DNA of 64,000 nucleotides, taken from positions 8,640,193 through 8,704,192 of the forward strand of contig NC_088306.1 in the NCBI RefSeq assembly GCF_032854445.1. The letters are read 5' to 3'. A program made the translations under genes and the position numbers. The stretch comes from Liolophura sinensis (Eukaryota; Mollusca; Polyplacophora; Chitonida; Chitonidae). The notes under the pieces were generated by a model that saw only the letters and a program-made list of their open reading frames with translations, did not search any database and was not told the origin of the DNA. The stretch's first letter is position 1, and every line of letters starts with the position of its first letter. Shown here piece by piece: positions 47,480-58,379 of the stretch.

Positions 47480-47690
47480 TTACAGTTCGTTTTCATTGCT
47501 GTCAATCGCCGTTTTGCCCGCGAGGTCACAGACTCGAATCCATTTTTTGCTGGTTTGGCTGCCGGTTTTCTTGTTATGAAGATAGATGCCCCACGAAAGC
47601 CTACGCCAACGTTTAGTCAAGCTAACCGGATTTCTGACCTTCACGTTTGGAAAAAACGTCTTGTTTTTTCAATTGAGTTTAACGTCCTTT
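47480..47690 (+). repeat. SINE-like, uncertain family
   Basis: gaggtcacagactcgaatcc and attttttgctggtttggctg resemble the B-box and body start of the SINE3-like elements. The 107-codon frame spanning it is not taken as a gene. Confidence 0.35.
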
Positions 47691-48169
47691 TTAATCATTT
47701 CTGTCATATCATGAACGTGTGTCAATGTGGCATGATCGGCCCAGTGCCGATGTATTCGAAGGCCATGTAATGGACACCCAGACTAGTCACATTATTACAC
47801 CAGGCAAACAATTACCTGGCATATTGACGTCATGGAGATCAACAAGTTTGAACGTACCAACGTTCCGATTTCAGGAATGACACGACATAGGGTTGAACCG
47901 TGAATCTACCACTTACTAGATAGATCCTGTATTCTCGACGCCTCTCCACAGTCGGTGAAAAATGCTTGAGTAGGTCGCTAAAATCGATCAGATAAATATG
48001 TACTTGAGCCAAGATCCTGATGCAACGGTTTCATTTTAGACTCCAGAAGCTTGGGCCATCCTCTTAACAATGAGGTTGAGATCAAGACGACATCGTCGTT
48101 TTGCGAATTCTACTTGGGGCGTGTAATTTGCTCCTGTTTTAAATTTGGAACAAAACCTAATTGATTTAA

Positions 48170-48278
48170 ATTGTCAGGAGACCGTATTTCACCCGTTACG
48201 TGTGACTATTTTCCTAATTATCACACTGGTGTCGCTGCTCTGGTTTTACTCTCTATGCTGTAAGTCTTAATTTAATAA
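48170..48278 (-). repeat. R2 fragment
   Basis: ttcacccgttacgtgtgact, attatcacactggtgtcgct and gctctggttttactctctat match the inverted R2 start. Confidence 0.65.
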
Positions 48279-48614
48279 ATAATGCATTTCACTCTTAATA
48301 TAAGTGTGATAAAAAAAAGGTTAGAAGAACACTGAAATAAAGGGCCTCAAATCTAACACGATCATATACCCAGTTCTAACGGAAACGAAATGTTCACTTA
48401 GGAAGAAGTGGACAGATAATCTCCTTAGGGTATTATCCACTTAATATACTAACTGACACTAAATTTACATGAAGGTGGAAACAGAGAAACATTGCCAGGT
48501 GTCTGGCAACACCTCTAATCACCCAAATCAGTCAAACCCACGTGAGCTAGATTAAAACACGCAACCTTTTTGGATTGGTAAAGTGATGTAAATGTAACAA
48601 CCTAAAACTGCTGG

Positions 48615-48850
48615 ATTAGCGGAGAGCGTCTTTCTTTGCGTTAGCATGCCAACGCGACTGAGGAGCCTCTCACAAATGCGGTTGCTCTGAGTTCAAGTCC
48701 ACCTCAGGCTTTTTTTTTTCTCTTCACCCACGTGGTCGTGGTCGTGGGTTTCTCCCCTGGTTCTGTCCCGTTTGCACCCACCATTGTGCTTGTCGTCGTT
48801 TAAGTGAAGTATTCTTGAGTACGGCGTAAAGCACCAATTAAATAAGTAAA
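48615..48850 (+). repeat. SINE1
   Basis: gactgaggagcctctcacaa, tgcggttgctctgagttcaa, cgtgggtttctcccctgg, gagtacggcgtaaagcacc. Part of the middle is deleted. Confidence 0.88.
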
Positions 48851-48854
48851 TGAA

Positions 48855-50050
48855 CACAAAAAATATAGACTTAATGTATTACTTTTCGTGCAATATTATA
48901 ACTACGATGTATAGAGGATGGATATTCCATACCCACTATATATGTAATTTAAAAACTACTCCTCAGATGTTTCCCTCGTGTTCTTCTGTATGAGAATATA
49001 TGTCAAATGAGCGATATAACAGTAAAACAAATCCTTACAAAAATAGATATATACTGTCATATCTGTGAACTTTTGAAAGGTGTATAGACCTGTTCATGAC
49101 ATCCGTTAGATGTTCAAAAGATGAAGATTACAAATCAAAATTTGTAATATTCTTTGCGTTAGATTCTAATCATTCAGTAATTCAGATGTCCTAAATGCCT
49201 ACTATATAGCGCTGTTTTACCCGTGACGATCACTATGTTGCTGTTATAGATGTTGTTGTTCCTTTTGTTGGGATTGGTGTTCTTCATCTTGCTCTTGATC
49301 GCTGGGTTCTTTTTTGAAATTCGTAAGCCACGAATCCGTCTTAAATTCTTTCTTTGTTTCCCTTTGTTTTTCTTCGTTTGCGTAGAACGTCGGTATAGGA
49401 TTTGGCCATGAAAATATTTACCTAGAACGTCCATTTTAGTTGACGTGTGGTGTATTTTGTTCCGGCCATTTTTTTCTTGCTCTAATTTACAAAAAAATGT
49501 TTAATTCTTGTCTGAAATAATATTACTAACTCGCTGTTTGATTCTACACACTATTGGGCACGGTGTATATCCCCAAATTAAAGTATTGTAAGCGAGATCA
49601 AAGGAAAGGGAATAAAATATCGTAAATTATAAAAAAAAAAGTAGAGTTTACAGACTTGTATTAGAAGTCCTTTGTACTCTGGCCTGGTTATCTTGACTTC
49701 GTCTTTCGTCCGGAGTTCGCCTCACTCCTTGATTTATCGACTTTTTTCACGATCAAGATAGCGACTTGCAATGAAACATACGCCCGTAAGGCAAATCTTG
49801 TCAAGGAGAGCTACACGCCTCTTTATTGTCGTTTAACAAACAGCTTAATTTGCCTGAAATTCTCACATACAGAAAGACAGAAGGGAAGCCCATGTGAAGA
49901 CGGGGACATACAGATCGATACTCGCTATAGACAGGAGCGGGGAATCTATCTAGCCAGTGACAGTGACCGATCGGTGCTTTTCTACCACCGGTTATTTCCC
50001 TTGATTTATTCAAGTAACCGTCCTCGAGTGTCGCAGGTTGTTTAAATATT
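48855..50050. other. no gene supported
   Basis: AT-rich. An F5-like end fragment (acctagaacgtccattttag) lies at 49421-49440. Confidence 0.4.
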
Positions 50051-50054
50051 CACC

Positions 50055-51530
50055 TTACTTTAGCATGATGCAAGCATCACCCTTTGCGAGCGGCATATTC
50101 TTTGAATGCTCTCTGAAGCAAGCATCCGCCTTTGAGAGTTGAAGGTTCTTTGATACTTCTTGTACTTGAGCATGAAGAAAGCATCCGCCTTTGGGTGTTG
50201 CAGGTTGCGTATTCTTTGGGATTCCTCTTACTTGAGCATGAAGAAAGCATCCGCCTTTGGGTGTTGCAGGTTGCATATTCTTTGGTATTCCTCTTACTTG
50301 TGCACGAAGAAAGCATCCGCCTTTGGGTGTTGCAGGTTGCATATTGTTTGGTACTCCTCTTACTTGTGCATGAAGAAAGCATCCGCCTTTGGGTGTTGCA
50401 GGCTGCATATTGTTTGGTATTCCTCTTACTTGAGCATGAAGACAGCATCCACCTTTGGGTGTTGCAGGTTGCATATTGTTTGGTATTCCTCTTACTTGAG
50501 CATGAAGAAATCATCCACCTTTGGGTGTTGCAGGTTGCATATTGTTTGGTATTCCTCTTACTTGAGCATGAAGACAGCATCCACCTTTGGGTGTTGCAGG
50601 TTGCATATTCTTTGGTATTCCTCTTACTTGAGCATGAAGAAATCATCCACCTTTGGGTGTTGCAGGTTGCATATTCTTTGGTACTCCTCTTACTTGAGCA
50701 TGAAGACAGCATTTGCCTTTGGGTGTTGCAGGTTGCATATTGTTTGGTATTCCTCTCACTTGAGCATGAAGACAGCATCCGCCTTTGGGTGTTGCAGGTT
50801 GCATATTCTTTGGTATTCCTCTCACTTGAGCATGAAGACAGCATCCGCCTTTGGGTGTTGCAGGTTGCATATTCTTTGGTATTCCTCTTACTTGAGCATG
50901 AAGACAGCATCCACCTTTGGGTGTTGCAGGTTGCATATTCTTTGGTATTCCTCTTACTTGAGCATGAAGAAATCATCCACCTTTGGGTGTTGCAGGTTGC
51001 ATATTCTTTGGTATTCCTCTTACTTGAGCATGAAGACAGCATTTGCCTTTGGGTGTTGCAGGTTGCATATTGTTTGGTATTCCTCTCACTTGAGCATGAA
51101 GACAGCATCCGCCTTTGGGTGTTGCAGGTTGCATATTCTTTGGTATTCCTCTTACTTGAGCATGAAGACAGCATCCGCCTTTGGGTGTTGCAGGTTGCAT
51201 ATTGTTTGGTACTCCTCTTACTTGTGCATGAAGAAAGCATCCGCCTTTGGGTGTTGCAGGTAGCATATTGTTTGGTATTCCTCTTACTTGTGCATGAAGA
51301 CAGCATCCGCCTTTGAGAATTGGAGGTTCATTGAATATCCCCGTTGACTGGGCATGAAGCAAACAACCGTCTTTGGTGATGCAGGTTGCAGATAGCTAGA
51401 CAATTATGCTTACCTGTGCGTGAAGCAAGCATACGCCTTTGAGATTTTTCTCAATTTTCCAGTTTGTCTCCGCTGAATAAAGCATCCGCCTTTGAGACCG
51501 ATAGGTTCCAGGTTGTTTGGATATTTCATA
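50055..51530 (-). repeat. 66-bp tandem array, about 19 core units plus degenerate flanks
   Basis: The + strand unit is tttgggtgttgcaggttgca tattgtttggtattcctctt acttgagcatgaagaaagca tccgcc (66 bp). Core units fill 50150-51310. Diverged units with gcatccgcctttgagag-like cores extend left to 50060 and right to about 51530. A five-unit block (330 bp) is duplicated: the series of variants gcatttgcc, gcatccacc, tcatccacc occurs twice in the same order. Confidence 0.97.
50077..51306 (-). CDS. possible repetitive protein over the 66-bp array
   Basis: The longest - strand frame (409 residues) is 18 repeats of 22 (MLSSCSSKRNTKEYATCNTQ then RR), Cys-, Ser- and Arg-rich. A second - frame reads as repeats of GGCCLHAQVRGIPNNMQPAT then PK, but three units carry TGA within it (gga tga), breaking it into three pieces. 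The + strand is also open in two frames (394 and 367 residues). The second frame is better kept in the diverged edge units (KNMPLAKGDACIM, HAQSTGIFNEPPILKGGC), which hints it was the ancestral coding frame and has since been broken. No signal peptide, start context or splice site supports any frame. Confidence 0.15.
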   Translation of the reverse strand: MLSSCTSKRNTKQYATCNTQRRMLSSCTSKRSTKQYATCNTQRRMLSSCSSKRNTKEYATCNTQRRMLSSCSSERNTKQYATCNTQRQMLSSCSSKRNTKEYATCNTQRWMISSCSSKRNTKEYATCNTQRWMLSSCSSKRNTKEYATCNTQRRMLSSCSSERNTKEYATCNTQRRMLSSCSSERNTKQYATCNTQRQMLSSCSSKRSTKEYATCNTQRWMISSCSSKRNTKEYATCNTQRWMLSSCSSKRNTKQYATCNTQRWMISSCSSKRNTKQYATCNTQRWMLSSCSSKRNTKQYAACNTQRRMLSSCTSKRSTKQYATCNTQRRMLSSCTSKRNTKEYATCNTQRRMLSSCSSKRNPKEYATCNTQRRMLSSCSSTRSIKEPSTLKGGCLLQRAFKEYAARKG

Positions 51531-51694
51531 TGGATCAACCATCAAGATTTCAGAGCTTCAGGTGAATAGTACTAGTGAACGTGATCGCAATTGTACAACA
51601 AAATCAGCCTTGAGATACATGCGTATCTTCAGTATTCCAGTTTGTTTCAGTTCAGAAGAAAAGCAACTAAATTTCGGAGTAGGAATATATAACA

Positions 51695-51925
51695 TATAAA
51701 ACCAGAACAATGGCGAAAGTGTGACAGGTGACAAATGCTCACTCGTGTTACCGGTGAAACACAGCCACTTGTCAGTTTAACTCGCTTAGGGTTTTATTCC
51801 AGCTGTTCATGTAAATGTTTAAAAAGTAGTAACACATACGTTCCCTAGCACCATAGTATACGTATAGTATAGTAGTCAGTAAAAATGTATTGATGCTAGA
51901 TGCAATTTATCGACGCCAATGGTCT
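51695..51925 (+). repeat. R2 family copy, near full length
   Basis: aaaaccagaacaatggcgaa, agtgtgacaggtgacaaatg, gttaccggtgaaac, gggttttattccagctgttc, atgtaaatgtttaaaaagta, cctagcaccatagta and gtattgatgctagatgcaat. Confidence 0.8.
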
Positions 51926-52507
51926 AGAATGACACAAAAGGCTGTGTTGTAGCAACATTTAATGTACAGACTCATTAAAGACTATCGTTTTTGTTCTACC
52001 GTAATACAACAATTAGTAGATGAATATCATTTTTCGTTTATTTCATATTATCAAAGAAGCTTTGAGTATATGCTTCTTTTAGAATATGTACAATGCAGAC
52101 ACTTAAAATGTCTCATTATACTCATGTCCCACACAAATGTTGTTTTTCTAAAAGGGCTGATTATTTTTTTATATATTTAATCTTGAGAGTTTTTACACTG
52201 CCCCACAAATGGTCGCTCTTTACGGTTTTACAGGAGGAGAAAACAAAAAAATAAAGTAAGGGTCATCAAAAGTATTATGGAAAACTGTACGTTACATCAT
52301 GTGTACTATATAGACACTTTATCTTTTTTTCTTGTCTAACAGTGTGAATTGATATATCCAGTAATGTGTACTTTACGGGTCATGTTTTGGTTTAGCCTGA
52401 AGACACTTTTTTCACTCCAAAGTTGTAATTATGTAATATTATATTTATCTAACCATAAAAAAACAGTCTAACGTGATGTTATGCATATATTAGGGTGAAA
52501 AATCAAA

Positions 52508-52665
52508 ATGTTTCATTTATTTAATCCAATAGTGTTTTACGCCTTACTCCATTCATACCATTACTTCATTCATACTACGCATTATGGTAAGAGGAAAGCG
52601 GGCATGAAAAGCCCGAGGGAAAATCCGCAGGTTGCTAGTAGACCTTCATACGGTTATGGGCGAGA
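52508..52665 (-). repeat. SINE1
   Basis: gtgttttacgccttactcca, cgcattatggtaagaggaaa, gcccgagggaaaatccgcag, gttgctagtagaccttcata. A tandem of ttcattcatac interrupts it. Confidence 0.82.
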
Positions 52666-52935
52666 CACGCTACAAAATATAATTAATAAAAATATCATGC
52701 TAAAATCATGTGCCATAAAATCCACATACCAATCTATACCATTTAACTGCACTTATCGCGGAAAAACAAATTACAGATTTTAAAAACTTAATACTGGTAC
52801 TCATATTTCATAGCTATTTTTCCATAGTCTTTCTGATGAAGTTTACTTCATTGTTTTCTCCCACTAAATAAATAAATAAGTACTTTTCTGTTGATTGACA
52901 TGATAATGAAAATATGAATTCTATTCATTGGTCTT

Positions 52936-53152
52936 GGGGCCTCCGTGACCTTGGCCTAGAGGTTAGTGAACACAATGACCCACGAGCCCTCACTAAAGCG
53001 GTCGCTATGAGTTCAAGCCTAGGTCATGCTGGTTTCCGTGGGTTGGCCTCGGACCCCTTCTGGTTTCTTCCACCACAATGCTGACCGCCATCATATACTG
53101 AAATATTTTTAGTAATTCGTACGTTGTAAAACACTAATGAAAAAAATAAATA
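52936..53152 (+). repeat. SINE1, diverged
   Basis: ggggcctccgtgaccttgg, tagaggttagtgaacacaat, gcggtcgctatgagttcaag, caccacaatgctgaccgcc, gttgtaaaacactaatg. Confidence 0.85.
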
Positions 53153-53159
53153 TTTGGAA

Positions 53160-53805
53160 TAAATCGTGTTCAGATATTTAATTGCTTGCACGTATGTTAA
53201 TTGGCAGAAAGATAATACTGGTACATAACTGTTAGTAAGCATTTAACATCAATAAGGTCTTCTGATCGTAAGTATACATGTACAATAAAGACATATCACT
53301 GGAGATCATATGTATTCTTACTGAGTTGCCCAACTGCTGATCTAGCTGTTGCCGTGTCCTGTTTCGTGGCTCCACTGCAATCTGGTCGCAATGGCTTGAG
53401 TTTCCGCTGATTTAATTTGTTCAGTATTGATGTGGAGACATATTACTGATATCATTAGACAATAAACTATTAAGCCTGTAGATTTTTTGAATGTCGTTAT
53501 ATAAACATATCAATATTTTACGGATGTACCCTGCCGGCAAGTGTGTAAACCGATGCAACAACCGATGTACTGAGTCTCTCACGTTTGTACCGCTATACTC
53601 GTTCCATGTGACTCGTACATTGATTCAGTTTTGTTTTGTTCCTGGGGGGATGGCGTGCGTATATCCACAGTCATTGGTTTAGCCGAGGCTTTAGGCCAGA
53701 AGGTTTGTCATTTTCCTCGTTGAGTGCGATGGTTTTTTTTTCCCGTGCTCCGCCTTGCTTTGTTCATCCAAATGAAGTAGCCTTCACTATCAAGAAGCTC
53801 CGAGA
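53160..53805. other. no gene supported
   Basis: Ordinary AT-rich DNA. Confidence 0.35.
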
Positions 53806-53809
53806 GAAC

Positions 53810-54110
53810 GAGTGAGTGAGTGGGTGAGTGCTTAGGGTTTAACGTCGTACTTAACAATTTTTCAGTCATATGACGACGAAGGAATCCTTCCGAGTAAATG
53901 ACATTAGTGCATTGATAACGATAACTATGTATCTACATAGAAACGCCGGGCTAATAAACAAAGAAATTTCACATCCATAAGCAACATCTGGATAATATAA
54001 TTCCTCAGCAGCTTGTAAATGCCACCAAGACGGCCTTAAGTAACCTGATGACATTCACACGAGTGACACACTCTTGAGTACATCGTTAAATCGCAACCCA
54101 ATAAATACGA
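53810..54110 (-). repeat. SINE2 end plus a second SINE tail fragment
   Basis: gagtgagtgagtgggtgagt, gcttagggtttaacgtcgta and cagtcatatgacgacgaagg are the inverted SINE2 end. A separate + tail (actcttgagtacatcgttaa then caataaata) ends at 54107. Confidence 0.7.
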
Positions 54111-54456
54111 TTCTAATGTTTATACAATGAAAACTACAGTTACTCCATGTATTAGACGATCTTACCACAGTTTGTAGGCATTTAATGCATGTCTTTCAAA
54201 GTTACGACATTAACCAACCATCTAATAAATCTATAAATCAATAGATGGTTATTATTTTACCGTATTACCTTGTCAACAAGATGTCAGTATATCATTGCAT
54301 ATTCTTATACACAGAACGAGATCAATAAGATTTGACCTGCCGCACCTAGAAGTCTTGAAAATATTTTATGAACACGAAAGAAGTAGGAAATGCGCAGAGA
54401 ACCGTCGCCATGGCGTAGAGATAAACTGTTCCAGAAAGACATTAATATTTGCCATG

Positions 54457-55479
54457 TGTTATGTATGACTATTTAACGTTTTCATGTACTGTTAGTCTGC
54501 GGACCTTTGTGTTATATGTTATAAGCATAACAGGCCCTGTTATATATGTACAGCGCGGACCGGATGGAAAGCACCTTGTTCAATGCTTTGTTTATTTCAT
54601 TGGCTGTTCATTGGCTGTTAATTCTGTGTTTAAAAATAGTTGAATCCACCTGGCACGTATATAAGCCGTGTTTTCTGTGCAGAGAGGAGGTATTTTTGCT
54701 GCATCCACTGGGAGCCAGGAGAGTGTGCGACGCTCTCGTATCGAGTCCATTATATTTGTATGAGCTGGTGATGCCAGTTTCGTGTGGGAGGACAGATTTT
54801 TATGCCGGCACCGTTTGTGTACCACAGTAGTACTGATGTCTGGTTTATGTGAATTTCTGCGGAAGTCACGTTTATTGGTGTTCGGATCTTTATTATGATT
54901 ATACAGTGTGGACTGTGTAATTTGTTTAACACGCTGACCTCACCTGACCGACAAGGTCGTCAAGGACTCTAAACTGAAGTTTTCAGTTTTGCAAAGGACG
55001 TTCGTTCTGCCACAAGGTGACATTACTCTACTTCTCTGAACGGCTCGTTTGTGAGTTTCTGCGGGAGCTGTGACCGTTCTAAAGTGGATTATACCTCCAT
55101 GTCTGTATTTACCCTGTGTTGTGCTCTGCGGGTGTGACGTCATTCAAGGGCTTGACTGTTCCAGTTCTGTGTAACCTGTGTACTGTGTTCGCGTTCGCTA
55201 ACCTAGCGAAGTACCTGACTGGGACAGTTTGTGACTTGTGTGAATTGTGTGTTTATCCCATGGTCTTTACGTTGGATCTCCTGGAATACGTTCCTTGGGA
55301 TGCAAAGGTGAACTGGAAACTTTTAAAGACCGGTAATACTGATGTGTATGTTTTTTTATGTTGTTGTTGTTGAACTGTCTGTAAAACTGTACGTCTCATT
55401 TTATATATAAAGCCATTGTTTACATTGTAATATTGAGTCACTGAGTCTGTTTTCTGTTGCTGTTGACAATACCGTCACA
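54457..55479 (+). mobile_element. solo LTR of a retrotransposon, 1023 bp
   Basis: The element starts TGTTATG and ends GTCACA, with CATG on both sides (54453-54456 and 55480-55483) as a 4-bp target duplication. Inside are two ATTGG (inverted CCAAT) boxes at 54599-54618, a TATA box (gtatataag, 54658-54666) and an initiator-like region (ttttctgtgcagagagg). A polyadenylation-like tatataaagcc lies near the end (about 55402-55412). No internal coding region (gag, pol) follows, so it is a solo LTR left by recombination between two LTRs. The TG...CA ends and 4-bp duplication fit Ty3-type elements by size class; the lineage is inferred. Open frames of 60-95 codons inside it are not taken as genes. Confidence 0.6.
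54658..54666 (+). promoter_or_regulatory. TATA box of the solo LTR
   Basis: gtatataag, about 40-60 bp after two close ATTGG boxes and about 200 bp into the LTR. This is the expected layout of an LTR promoter. Confidence 0.5.
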
Positions 55480-55484
55480 CATGT

Positions 55485-58030
55485 CGACTACTGGAATCGA
55501 ACTCGTGACAGCATGTTTCAAGGAATAGCTTCTCCCCAGGGGATCCCATCTGAAGGTCGTCAGTAATAAACAAAAAACATACTTACTTACTCAGATATCC
55601 AGACGCAAACAGGGATTCTGATTGCAGCTATCCACAGACAAACTCTAAGTGTAGTGACACTGGCTCGTGATGCCCGGGAAATGGATACTTAATTCCTCTT
55701 TAACATTATCTCGACCAGTACAATGGAAAGGTACCATTACACCTGTAAAGCAGAGGTGCGGATACGGGATCTGTCTATACAAACAGAAGTATTTTGCTTT
55801 TAAGTTACGTACAATTTAAGGTAGGCTTAAAATTTCACAAGAAAACTTAAAGAGTTAGGCGATGCCCCCCATCATGTACGTTACACTATAGAAAAGGAGA
55901 GAATTCGTTATTATAATGAATTCAGTCTGTTAGCCCATTTGTCCAAGGATAAGTGAAAGAGCCATTATAATCTTCTCGCCTAATCCCAATGATTACATGG
56001 GAACAGTTAAGTTTAATAATTTACAGTCACATTACTTACAATGTTCTGTGTGGAAAAGTTGAAAATTTTTGTTTTCGGAAATATGTAATTCTATACAGTT
56101 CCCTAGCAACGTATGATTAAACTATTTTTAACTGGTTTATTTCTTTGTATTCACAAGACTATTATGTGCTGAAAGAAGTGGAGTTATTCCTATTTTCTTT
56201 CAGCCAATAAATAATCCTTCAAAAATGGTACACATAACACTTTTAAAGTTGAATTTGTTTCCTTTAGACTTCTTTTGACTGATTGAGTGAAAGATAAACT
56301 GGCTGACTGGTTATTCAACTGGCTCATTAATAGACTGATTTAATGGATGCTTGGCTGATTGAGCTCACTGAGTGGTATGATGATTAACTAGTTAGTTGAC
56401 TGACGGACTGGTTGAATAACTGACTGGCTGTCTGATAGATTAATAGAGCATCTTATTAAAATATTGACTGACTTTAGTGGCTGCATGTTTGGGTGTCTAT
56501 ATGACCAACTGGCCAGCCCACTGACTGATTCATTAGCGGGTTGTCTGACTCACGGAATCACTGATTCAATAGCGGGTTGTCTGACTCACGGAATCACTGA
56601 TCCATTAGAGGGTTGTCTGACTCACGGTATCACTGACTGATCCATTAGCGGGTTGTCTGACTCACGGAATCACTGAGTCATTGGTCCAATGACAAATCGA
56701 TCGATTACTTAGTCAAACTAATGAGATCATGACTCGACCACTAATTTAGGGGTCCACCAAAGTTTTAGAGATTGAGAAGTTTATCGTTATAGGAAGCCTT
56801 TCCTAGCTAAAGTAATTCGGGTTTAAATCTGCTTTTTCAGTCCTTGTAAGGGCTGGCGATTTATGGGCAAATGAATAACTTGGTATTCATTCTTTACAAG
56901 AGAATAATGCCCAATACGACTTGCGCTAATGTTAGCAGAATAACGCCGACTTGCTGATTCGTTACGTGCGACCTTTCGTTTCTGCATGGTTCTATAGAGA
57001 GGCATGGTCTGTTACACGCATGGTTATCTCCAGTTACCTCGCTATGATGTATAGCCGTCGCTGTATTAACAACTGTTACCTGATTCAGCGATAAACAAAA
57101 TAATCTTAACCACAACAGATCATCCAATGAAATCTCTCAGCACATACCTTCAGTCACATGTTCCCACAAATCCATGTCGTCCTTGACGGATACTCTGATT
57201 GGTAACAATAGCGCCTTTGCCTTGGCATTCCATTGGTCGAAACGTGATACATGTACTTGAACTATACTCGAATTAACCACCAAAGATATCAGAATCAATC
57301 TAAAGGGGTGACCTGTGGCATAGCTTTATGCTAGACGCTCGCCCTAAAGATGTTGCGATGCTCGCATCAGTCCATCCCCCTACCCAAGCCACCCCAACCC
57401 CATTTCAGTACTCAAAATACTCCGCCGCTCGTAATACAGACAACACGTATGTTATAGATATCCAGTGGACTTTGGGGCAAACACCCTCGTGTATTTCTTC
57501 ACACAAATGGGTGAAAATAGTCTATGTGGAAGTTAGCAGTAAACAACGACGAAGTTGAGAGAAGGCCTTTCTGTATAGCCCGGTAACTTCCACGTCTTCA
57601 CCTGCATGCCTTGTAAATTATAAACCTTCAACCTTTTGACCCTCTGTGAATTCATGAACTCCAAACACTACTGGATCTATGTGACCGATTTTGATTCTTC
57701 TTTGCATATTACTTATTAGAAACACATCTTTTGGCCAAATAACAGATGTTATAAATAGGTCTATAAAGGTTTCAAAAGTTCACAAATATGATAATGCATT
57801 GTATTTTCTTAAGACATTGTATATTTTAACATCAAGAAAATGTATTATATAGCTCATCTGATATGTTTGTGTAGCTAACATATTGTCATACAGAAGAACT
57901 CTAAATGATTCCAGGCTAACATTTGAGGAGAAAGAGCTCTTTTTCATATGTTATATTGCGTGATTATAAAACTTTCATCCTCTATGTACTGTAATTATCA
58001 TATTGCACGAAATGTACACCAGTAATATAT
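55485..58030. other. no gene supported; one tandem repeat
   Basis: At 56280-56700 the sequence is rich in ctgactgat-type words. At 57300-57350 a tRNA-like word (ggcatagctttatgctagac) occurs without a closing structure. No exon seen. Confidence 0.4.
56530..56690 (+). repeat. 36-bp tandem array, four units
   Basis: tcattagcgggttgtctgac tcacggaatcactgat repeated four times; the third unit has an extra ctga. Confidence 0.9.
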
Positions 58031-58044
58031 TATGTCTATATTTT

Positions 58045-58152
58045 TTTATTTATTTATATATTTGATTGGTGTTTTACGCCGCCTTCAAGACTATTTCACT
58101 TACACGACGGCGGCCAGCATTATGATGGGAGGAAACCGGGCCGAGGGTGGTG

Positions 58153-58246
<94 letters not shown>

Positions 58247-58375
58247 TCGTGGGGGGGGGGGGGGGCAAAGATCATTCGCAGGTTGCTGCTAGACATTTCC
58301 ACGTACGGCCGGAGAGGTAGTAAGCATAAGCTGAACTCGATCTCACAGCGACCGCATTTGTGGGCGGCTCTATAT
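58045..58375 (-). repeat. SINE1 split by a (TG)n and poly-G tract
   Basis: gtgttttacgccgccttcaa, cacgacggcggccagcatta, ggaggaaaccgggccgaggg, then (TG)n at 58150-58247 and 15 G at 58251-58265, then ggttgctgctagacatttcc and ctcacagcgaccgcatttg. Confidence 0.93.
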
Positions 58376-58379
58376 ATTC

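Noticed and set aside
50132-51316. 394- and 367-codon + strand frames as genes
   Set aside because: They arise from the 66-bp period; hydrophobic repeats without start context, splice signals or conservation at the edges.
39984-51530. CRISPR-like arrays
   Set aside because: Units are contiguous tandem copies without unique spacers, and the DNA is eukaryotic.
54546-55373. Two open frames of 94 and 85 codons
   Set aside because: They lie inside the solo LTR, with no retroelement domain.
58032-58302. Frames through the (TG)n tract
   Set aside because: Cys-Val and His-Thr runs are translations of the dinucleotide repeat inside a SINE.
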